A stretch of DNA of 64,000 nt from Corbicula japonica (lineage: Eukaryota; Mollusca; Bivalvia; Venerida; Cyrenidae). The position numbers and the translations under genes are program-made. Positions 55,727 through 64,000 of the stretch are shown piece by piece (the stretch's first letter is position 1; each line of letters opens with the position of its first letter). The notes under the pieces were generated by a model. The model saw only the letters and a program-made list of their open reading frames with translations. It searched no databases and was not told the origin of the DNA. The stretch lies in contig JAZAYU010000007.1 of NCBI GenBank assembly GCA_038501625.1, positions 3,637,685-3,701,684 on the forward strand, written 5' to 3'.

Positions 55727-55880
55727 GAAACGCAGCTTCTTTAAACATAAGATGTATTTCGTGTTTAAAGAAGTAAAACAGTGCGTTTCTAATTTCTTAC
55801 AGTATATGATATATCCGTAAAGAAATTTGAAACGCAACATCTTTAAACAAGAAATATATTTCGGGCTAAAAAAAGTTGCA
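55727..55880. repeat. 102-bp tandem duplication, diverged
   Basis: gaaacgcagcttctttaaac at 55727 against gaaacgcaacatctttaaac at 55829. The following tatttcg block and the cagtatatga block after it are also repeated. Confidence 0.8.
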
Positions 55881-55954
55881 CTTTCAGTATATGAAAGGTA
55901 AACAGTATCATTAAGTGTGTTTTAATTATAATGTCATTAAGTGTGTGACCTTTA

Positions 55955-56012
55955 TTCTTTTCGACGCAGTGACTGTGTGGGGAGGACACTTTTTTCGGTG
56001 TGTTTCTTGCTT
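55955..56012 (+). mobile_element. R1 retroelement, short 3' piece
   Basis: gcagtgactgtgtggggagg, acacttttttcggtgtgttt. Confidence 0.45.
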
Positions 56013-57361
56013 CAAAGTAGGTTATCGAACTTTACAAGTCATATTATGTTTTAATATCTATCTCTATTGTTGTGCAAAAAGAAGAAATATTTAGAATATT
56101 AGTATTTCTTTTCTTTTCAGAAATGGGGATTAATATGAATTAAAAAGATTGTCAAAGGAATAATACGTTGAACCGCTTGCTATTTCTAGCATTAGTGACA
56201 TGTTGAATGCCCCAACATCGTTCATGATGTTATGTTTCGTTGTACATGCAGTTGTTTATTACAGTGAGATTGTAAATGTGATTGTCTGGTCTATTTAGAA
56301 GGCTAATTATTCTAGTATAAATTCATCTGTCTCCAGGAAATACTACGTTCGGAGAGAAATGTTTGCCTATTTTGCGATCAAGAAATCCTAAGCCAATGTT
56401 TGCAAAACTTACACTTTGCATAGTTTTTTTAGGGGGGACGGCAGACCTAGAGTTATCAGATTTCTGACCCTTGACAGTCTCTACTGGTCTAAAAATAGTA
56501 ACAAATTGCAGGCCTAAGAACTGCCGAAAAGTTTTGTTTTTTTTAAAGTCCATACAGTTAGTTAGCCGACTCCTCAGTACTTTCAATGCTTTGATTTATC
56601 ATGGGGTTGTGAAAGCTTATATCAAAATATTTCTGTTATTAGCGGCTTATGTGTGGAAATGTTGTCCAAGCTAAAATGTAGTTACTACATAATACTCCAG
56701 CGACCACAATAAGCTTTACGATATGGTGGCATTTCGTGTCTAAGACAAAAAACATTTCATCAGTTTCCTAAACAAAGGTCAGCATCCTAGACAAAAAATG
56801 TCACATAATCATCTTAAGTCCTTGGTCTTGCATTGTTCATTAACAGAATTTCATTATTGCGGAAGTGTTGATAGTTCGAACGGATGACAATTACAGGTCA
56901 GAATTTACTGGTCACGTAGTTTGCAAGCATGAATTTGATGTCGGGAACTTTCTGAAGATATTATTCGTTGATGCATGCAGATCAAAGTGTTAGAGTGTTT
57001 TAGAGACGGTGTGATATGTAATAACCTACTGTTTTATAGACGGCGTAAATATCCCAGCCAGCAGAGATTTGCTTATTGATCAAAAACCTTAAGGATATAT
57101 CTCCTACTTTTTATATTTTACTTTTCAAACTCAGTTGCGCTCACTAAATTCTCGTTAGAAGGGTTCAAAATATTTTTGTTCAGATGTTCAAATAATAAAA
57201 AAGGCAATCTTGAACAGTATCAGTCAAGACAATCCTGCAATTTATTCATTGATGTTATATTAAATTGTCTTCAGAGCTTTCGTTTACTTGAGTATTATTG
57301 ATCGAAAGAGTTGTGTGATTTAAACTGCAGGTGAGATTATTACATGTTTTATTATAAGTAT
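56013..57361. other. Unassigned stretch with an 87-codon minus frame
   Basis: The minus frame 56323-56586 has a balanced composition (PVETVKGQKSDNSRSAVPPK, SFANIGLGFLDRKIGKHFSP) but no recognised family or splice context, and the opposite strand is also open over part of it. Left as undecided. Confidence 0.35.
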
Positions 57362-57515
57362 GTGATGATGATAATAATAATGATGATGATGATGATGATG
57401 ATGATAATGATTATGATGATGATGATGATGGTGATGGTGATGGTGATGCTGCTCCTGCTGCTGCTGATAATGATGATGATAAGGTTGATGATAATTATGG
57501 TGAAGATGATGATGA
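57362..57515. repeat. (ATG)n/(CAT)n trinucleotide array
   Basis: Imperfect ATG/ATA/GTG/CTG triplets. The minus strand reads as a His/Tyr-rich frame and the plus strand as Met/Ile; both are consequences of the triplet repeat. Confidence 0.95.
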
Positions 57516-58424
57516 TGCTTCATTGGTATACGCCTTAAGTATTTGAAAGACAACGCCTTAGGAGTCAAATCTAGTAAAATTAGAATATTGTTACATAATT
57601 CTGGAAATTTATTTATGAGTTTTGTCCGGAAAATCCCTGGGGATAAATCTTATAAATTAATGATAATGCAAATTCCGTTTTGATTAACTCGGTTATATAA
57701 TGTCTTGTGAAATACCGCCATAATTACTAGAAAATTTTCAGTGCCATTATGCATACGAATTTTCTGAGTTATTGTCAATGTCAACCAGGGAACCCAGAAA
57801 TTGCATAAATAAATTACAATGAACTTTTTAATCGATATATAATCACATCAACAGAACAGAGCATTATCGTCACCAATTTGGCGGTTTCAGTCCTACGGTA
57901 TAGCACTTAAACCTTAAATGTTATCATATATTTACAAAAAACTGCAAAAATATAATTGATGTATAAGCTATTCAAATGTATGTATTCTCATTTGAACGTT
58001 TTTGAATATAACATGACGTTAATTTGCTGGGACAGTTTCCTGTGACATGATCATAAAAACGTTGTAAACAAGCCACCGTTCAAAACAAGGCGGCAAATTT
58101 TCAGTTAATGACGTTAAGACGTTTATGAAATACCCGTCATTTTGACGCGACAGTAAAAAGCTCAAATTATACATTACCTATGTGTACAGTCTCATTAAAA
58201 CCGATCTAAGGCAATATTGATTACATTGCTATAGAAACGGAAAACTAGACACCGGTTTGAGTAATATTCACTCTAATTATTCAGAGAATATGCTAACAGT
58301 TTTTATGTATTTATGTTTTTATGTAATTTCATGATTTTTGTAAAGAAATGTAAAATAGACGTGATTTTCGCGAACTTATCAAACAAAACTCGTAAGTGTG
58401 TACTTCAACCTTTATACTGACTTT
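57516..58424. other. AT-rich stretch, nothing recognised
   Basis: No supported feature. Confidence 0.5.
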
Positions 58425-58990
58425 AAAGGGTCGTTGAGCACGATAATTATGTACTATTTTAATAGTACTTCTAAAATTACTTTTGTTTTAATATTTCGGC
58501 CAGTTTTGAAATGAGTGGTTTCAATTTCCCAGCAAATGCAGATTTAGATATTGTTCAATCACCCCAAGGTTATACTTCCTGCTTTTTAAATTTTGCGTTT
58601 TGCGTTGTCTGTGATATGCAGGATTTACATTCTAAGATCCCAAGTCAAAATTCTATTCTGTTTAGTTCCGCCCATTGTTTTCTCGTTTAGGGCAAAAGCA
58701 TTCTTTTATCAGGGGACCATACGCCGCTGGACATGGAATGGTATTAATCTAAAAATACCGCATTTAAGGTTCCATGTCCACCGCCATATGCACACCATCG
58801 TTTGGGATGGTCAAAATTGTACTGCTTATTGGTGTAAATATTGAGTTGCGCTCAACCCGGGGCTAGGCGGCGTGGACAGTAATATGCATTTCCATTACTC
58901 TCCAAGAACAGGCTCAATCAAACCGAGCCTGCAATATTTTCATATTTGTCATGTTCGATGGCTTTCAAAGTTCCCTTTTCATCTATTATA
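58425..58990 (-). repeat. R2 repeat, complete A-B unit
   Basis: Plus-strand order is A then B, with no linker at the ends: gggtcgttgagcacgataat, ttttaatatttcggccagtt, attgttcaatcaccccaagg, ctgtgatatgcaggatttac, ccgcccattgttttctcgtt, ggggaccatacgccgctgg, accatcgtttgggatggtca, gttgcgctcaacccggggct, caggctcaatcaaaccgagc, ctttcaaagttcccttttca. This is the cleanest copy of the A half. Confidence 0.87.
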
Positions 58991-59487
58991 ATTACTTAGT
59001 TTGTGTTTATAAGTTCTTTTCTTTGATAATAGTCAACCTATAATTTAACTTCCTTAACAAACAGTATAACTAGACGGTAATTATAGTTGAATATGGCAGA
59101 CTTTGCGGACACACTGTTTCAAGACGTTGGAAATATGTTTTGATTGCCACTTGAAAGACTGCAAAAACACGTCACTTTATTATACATTTGTGGCAGAATT
59201 CAGGTGGCCATCATTTAACAGAAGTATCAGTTTCTAATACAAACACTTGTACAGGTTTTTATGGGAGCACTAAATCATTTTAATAGACAATATACAATCT
59301 TTCGATAATACAGTTGAAAACGATATTGGGATTTATTTTTAATAACTGGATAAAGATTTATCTGATATGCTTTGAAACAACTTAAACACCATGCATTTTT
59401 CGCGATGCAAGGTGGTAAAGTTTACTGAAATAATTTTTTTTCTCACTTTTCTAGAATTAATATGTGTTCCTTTATAGTGAAGCTGCG
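58991..59487. other. AT-rich stretch, nothing recognised
   Basis: No supported feature. Confidence 0.5.
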
Positions 59488-59560
59488 CATATGAGAAAAG
59501 TGGAATAAGAATATCTAGAACGGTCATATCCAGCAGACTCAGCCTCCCCCAACAAACATT
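59488..59560 (-). mobile_element. R1 retroelement, extreme 3' end
   Basis: atatgagaaaagtggaataa, cggtcatatccagcagactc, agcctccccc. The copy stops after the CCTCCCC block. Confidence 0.7.
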
Positions 59561-59596
59561 ATTTTTTTCAATCGGATATAATATAAATTAATGTGT

Positions 59597-59646
<50 letters not shown>
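59597..59646. repeat. (TC)n microsatellite
   Basis: About 24 TC units with one interruption. Confidence 0.97.
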
Positions 59647-59739
59647 ATTAGCACAACTTCCTTTTAAGGCATTCTTATTGATTAGTTGATTAGTTTTAAA
59701 ATCGAGACCATAATATAAATGCAAACAAAAGTGCAATGA

Positions 59740-59840
59740 TAATATAATAACGTGGAAGACGCCTATCAGGAATGGCTACTTCAGAAAAAATTCCTCGCCG
59801 TAAGGCCAAAAGTAGAGAAGAAAAGAGTGTGTGTGTGTTT
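59740..59840 (-). mobile_element. R1 retroelement 3' end, old
   Basis: cgcctatcaggaatggctac, ttcctcgccgtaaggccaaa, agtagagaagaaaagagtg. Confidence 0.55.
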
Positions 59841-60055
59841 CGAAAGGGTAATTTGCCCAAAAGGCACCGCAAGAAACTAACACATTTAAAAAATCTTAGA
59901 GTAAACAAAATCGACTGTTGAACGACTCTGGCAACATGTAAATTTAAAACATAAGACACACAGGTAGTGCAATGACCTCGCTATATCTTATTATTAGTCT
60001 ACTGCCGTACTTCGATAATCTACATAGAATTTGCATACTATTATCGATATGACAA

Positions 60056-60180
60056 AACGATTTAAATGGAATTTTCTATTATTAGGACGACAAAAACGAT
60101 TTCATACGGCTTTCTATTATCAAGACAACAAAAAAACGATTTTAATGGGATTTTCTTTTATCAAGACAACACAAACGATT
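60056..60180. repeat. ~40-bp minisatellite, three units
   Basis: acgatttaaatggaattttc, then acgatttcatacggctttct, then acgattttaatgggattttc, each followed by tat(t/c)a.gacgaca/aagacaaca. A 74-codon plus frame reads through as a 13-residue protein repeat (SIIRTTKTI, LLSRQQKND, FFYQDNTND), a by-product of the period being near 39. Confidence 0.88.
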
Positions 60181-60647
60181 TGACATCAAGTAATCAGGGT
60201 CTTAATCCGTTTGCTTCCTGTTTTAAGCTGGCTATCATTTTATTGCCATACAGTGTACAACTGTACATCTGTAGATGCCGGGTTTTGTAAATAACTTAAT
60301 AAACAATTTTAATTTTAATACAAAGATGCGTTTCGAAACATCGTTGTTTTCAACAGTAAATGAGTTTTCCCAGTTGTTTATTTTATTTTTTAATAGTTGT
60401 ATAATTAAAATTAAGAGAAAACCGATACTTTAACGACTCCAGTCGTTGATCATTATTTTGACAAATTGAATTCAGTTGTTTAATTTATCTCGAAATTAAA
60501 GTTTTAATGAGACATTTAATGCTATTATTCAAATGCTTGATTAAGTGTTATTGTTTATAATTACATTTAATTCTTAAGCAAATCTTTTTAACTGGATATA
60601 GACGTTTCTTGAATAATTGTTATTGAAATAAGTCTATCTATGAATAC

Positions 60648-60796
<149 letters not shown>

Positions 60797-62604
60797 TGTT
60801 GTTGTTATATTAATATATACTTTTTTCTTTATTGTTCACGTTAAAGCCCCAGCCCTAAACTTCAGTAAGAATATACTATTGAACAATCATATTTGTCCAT
60901 ATAGACTCCAATATATAAACTATCTTACAGAAAACAAAAAGTCCGATCGAATTCTTTCTTATAGACGGGATTTCAATGATATTGTTAAATTATCGTTAAC
61001 TAACTTTTAAGAAGCTAAATATAATGGAGCTATATTTAGAACCGACGAAGAGACCACTTCATGCGCGATCTCGATTTCTGTGACGTTTCGGAAATCCTAC
61101 TTTCGCTTTTAGTCGCGCGGACAAAATTTATTTAAGTAAATTAAAATTTTATTAGCCCGAACTAATGCTGCAAATTTATGCCTATAGTTCCAAATACATG
61201 TAATATTTAATACAAGAGCGGGTTACATTGAAGTAATGCCGCTTTAAATTGTCTTGAAAAGTCCATTTTTTATCTTTTAAAATAATTTGCACGCTTTAGT
61301 ACACGCATATGCTATATGTTTTGAAAAAAAAACAAACAAAGAAATTATTGTTCTATTTTGATATCGTGGAAAAAGAACACTATTTAAGCGAAGAAGATAA
61401 AACATTCGCTCAAAAAATTATGAGAAAGTAAATGATCATTGTATGTTCTATCCAACTAAAGTAACAAAAAGTTAACTTTAAAAACATTACCGAAAGAAAA
61501 GGTTTCCCGTGACGTTCCCACAATTATTCGCTCTAAAGAGACGATTGCAGGAAATATGTGGTTACTGAACATTAGAACAAATTAAAGAATTGAAATCAAA
61601 AATCAGACTTCCGTTTAGGGAGGAATTTATTTGAATTTGAGCAGATTTTTACACAATTTGAAACCTCATTTCTCAAACGGGGATAGCATTTCCAATTAAA
61701 TTAAATTTCAGTCGGCTCAATGTTTCTCAAAATGAGCAGTTTAGTCTCAATTTCAATTTAATTTCTCATTGATACTTCTAACATGTCAACTGGAAAATGA
61801 GATAACGCAAATGAGATATTGCATCTTTTGTATCTAAGAATCTGTTTCTACGAAAGTCATTATATGACACAAAAATATGTTTCTATTATAAGCGTAAACA
61901 GAACACGTCTAAGAGAAGAATGCATTGCATTTTGCTATGGTTTATCTCAATTTCGGAGGAAAATAACTTACTAATAATAGATAATAGAAAACGCAAAAGG
62001 CAAAGAAAAATTGGAAGTGTAAGATACTTTCGCCAAGGAATAGTGGAATATAGAAAAAAATAAATCGTTGGTAAGATATCAAAATGATTAATCCACCTGA
62101 GTGTATTAAAGTTTCCTTTTTAGATAACATAACTCCGAGTTTGAACTGTATGACATGAAAAAATACGATAGATAAAAATTTATTTGCATATTCTGCATTT
62201 TTATAGTTACATAAACGTCATTTTGTATCTAATTGCAAAGTCTCTTCACAGTGAATTCTGTACAACCTTAGAGACTGCATTTAAAACTGATACTCTATGA
62301 TAAAACTGATAAACCCAGTTTTAAAAGATATAACATAATAATTTTGTTGAAAAATCCTGATCTATGGAGTTTCTCAAAGAGCACGTAAAGCCTCAATCAG
62401 TTTCTTATATTTCCACCATGATCATGTACTTGTTGATGTATTTCCAGTTGTTCTATTCTCAGTTAGGCGATCGAGTATCTTAAATTTCGCTGGAAAGTAC
62501 ATTCGATTTACATTTTAAGATTCATTTTTTTCTGTGCTTTTTCGGGCGTTGTCCGTGAGGAGTTTATTCACCAAAACATTTTAACCTGTTTTAAAAACAA
62601 GTAA
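60797..62604. other. Mostly AT-rich stretch, nothing recognised
   Basis: 61035-61120 is less AT-rich with several CG dinucleotides (gcgcgatctcgatttctgtg, tagtcgcgcgg). 61985-62075 may be a very old R2 A-half piece (acgcaaaaggcaaag, cgccaaggaatag), but this is not secure. Confidence 0.45.
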
Positions 62605-62970
62605 AAAAGCATATCAGGAAATGTCACATTCAGAAGACACAGCCTTCACACACAGCCAAGAAGAACAGATGAAGAGAGAGAGCATGGTTTATTAAATGGC
62701 CAATTTCAAAACAATCACTACAAACAACTAACAAAAAAAGAATCGGAGGGGTTACCGCCTTGGAACGGTCAGTGGCAAAACAATTTGCCACTAGGGGTTT
62801 AAACAAGGTTCTAGGGTGCACCAACATCTCACTTGCCCCAACAATTTCTCATAACAACAATCAAGTACAATTTGGTTTGGTAAAATAACTCCAACCCACC
62901 CATCAGCTCAACAATGATGTATGCAAAAGCACACAAACATATAAAACACAAGAAGCTAATAGCATTACAC
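62605..62970 (-). mobile_element. R1 retroelement tail, well preserved
   Basis: aagcatatcaggaaatgtca, gaagacacagccttcacaca, gagagagagcatgg, ggggttaccgccttggaacg, the intact stem AGTGGCAA/TTGCCACT, ggttctagggtgcaccaac, caacccacccatcagctcaa, gcaaaagcacacaaac. Confidence 0.88.
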
Positions 62971-64000
62971 AGAATAGTTGATTTAACTAATGCAAGATAG
63001 AAATACATGTATAATAACTGGAAGAGCACATGCATTCAGTTAAAAGTGTTACTAGAGAATGTGTCCCTGAGAGATACCAGTTATAAGTTCTGGATTTTAT
63101 GTGTAAAATATATGCTATACCCTACCTGGTAAAAATTGCTATTTATGGTATGCTATGTTATGTGCCTAAATGTTGTGTGAAATGGCACCAAAAAAAGCTA
63201 TTTGTTTACGATGTTATCTGATCAAGTAAAAACCCAAACAAAACAGCTTAAACAAATGTAATCTATTATTTCCAAACAGTGGAATGTATTTTATTTCGCT
63301 TAGAGTGTTTAAATTGACTGTAAACCAACAAAGAATAATCGACACACAACAAACGCGTAGTTGAATTATAATAATTAATTATTTTCCTCACAATACGTTA
63401 CACTATACAGGACACGAAAATAAATTCAGAGATACGACTGTAACGTACTTTCTCTTTAAACACTAAACACTCCATTTCTTTAACTGAACATGAGAATGAA
63501 ATATTCAGAGATTTTCGTAGTATTATTTAATATGATATTCTTCTCAGTAAATTAGTTTGTCCTGATATAAAATTTTAATATGTTTATGGACGTTTTATTA
63601 TAACTCTTAAAACGTAAAAGATCATTTGAATTACTTACAATATAACAAATAATACATTTTTTTAAGAAACAAAATTCAATGCTTATGTTCGTACATTGCC
63701 ATTGAACTACTTACGTTTATAACGTTAAAAATAATATTTTGACATCGGTATATTAATGACGTTGTAGACAACAATCATATGCAGGTATTCTATCTATAAA
63801 TTTACTAAATAAGGTAAGATTTGTTGAGAATTCATTGCTTTTGAAAAATTGTTGGAATACATTCAGTTTTTTTTTTATAAATCTTCGTTTTGAAAAAAAC
63901 TGTCGCTTTATTTTCAATAATTAAAATTGAAATATTTGTTTCATTTTAATTCGTAAAATACTATGTTTTAACTTTTAGGAAAATGTACATGTAATTTATT
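62971..64000. other. AT-rich stretch to the window end, nothing recognised
   Basis: No open frame, exon or shared repeat could be supported. Confidence 0.5.

Noticed and set aside
56323..56586. 87-codon minus frame with balanced composition
   Set aside because: No family, no acceptor or donor, and the plus strand after a ctccag site is also open; not enough to call a gene.
57320..57568. His/Tyr-rich 82-codon frame on the minus strand and Met-rich frame on the plus strand
   Set aside because: Both are translations of an imperfect ATG/CAT trinucleotide array.
58593..58844. Frames in R2 A halves (41373-41591, 49690-49872, 58593-58844) sharing a few residues such as CDMQ and VPPIVFSF
   Set aside because: Similarity follows from shared DNA. 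The frames shift between copies and do not show a coding pattern of substitutions.

Overview
This window looks like intergenic and intronic DNA from an invertebrate animal, most probably a bivalve mollusc. A dreissenid mussel would fit, but that is recollection rather than proof. The evidence is very AT-rich sequence with no dense coding, no operons and no rRNA or clear tRNA genes. There are many decayed copies of a few dispersed repeat families, several classes of short DNA transposon, tRNA-derived SINE heads and long microsatellites. Most open frames of 60-140 codons are chance or fall inside repeats.

Four dispersed families dominate; the names R1-R4 are mine. R1 is the 3' end of a retroelement. 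One copy (7653-8701, minus) joins a C-terminal reverse-transcriptase-polyprotein-like reading frame to a ~515-base 3' untranslated tail, and about 28 further loci carry only pieces of that tail, in both orientations. R2 is a ~625-bp unit with two conserved hairpins. It occurs as single pieces, in circularly permuted order, and once as a head-to-tail partial dimer (49195-50150). R3 is a DNA transposon-like element with ~170-bp terminal inverted repeats and a TAA target duplication. Its best copy (31579-32600) is interrupted by a second short element with a TTA duplication; both duplications are of the PIF/Harbinger type. R4 is a foldback element whose arms carry CCAATCAG motifs.

Layout: 1-9 kb has R1 fragments, one SINE head and the R1 coding remnant. 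9-15 kb is almost empty apart from two R2 pieces. 15-28 kb is rich in R1, with R2, R4, two segmental tandem duplications and a broken R3 copy. 28-30 kb holds a GA microsatellite and two minisatellites, one built on the heptamer GGTTACA. 30.6-31.5 kb holds the best candidate for a host gene (plus strand): a noncoding exon followed by two small exons whose splice phases agree. 31.6-38 kb holds R3, a piggyBac-type short element, another short inverted-repeat element and a pair of related coding-like segments. 39.5 kb holds a candidate terminal exon on the minus strand. 43.3-44.6 kb holds a broken pogo/Tigger-type transposase with a helix-turn-helix at the front and a zinc-finger-like end. 44.6-64 kb is mostly featureless AT-rich DNA with scattered R1 and R2 copies and microsatellites.

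There is no evidence of a gene cluster acting together. The biology here is mobile-element biology: repeated insertion, nesting, truncation and tandem duplication, with perhaps two host genes. Alignments were made by eye, so repeat boundaries are approximate unless a target duplication fixes them.
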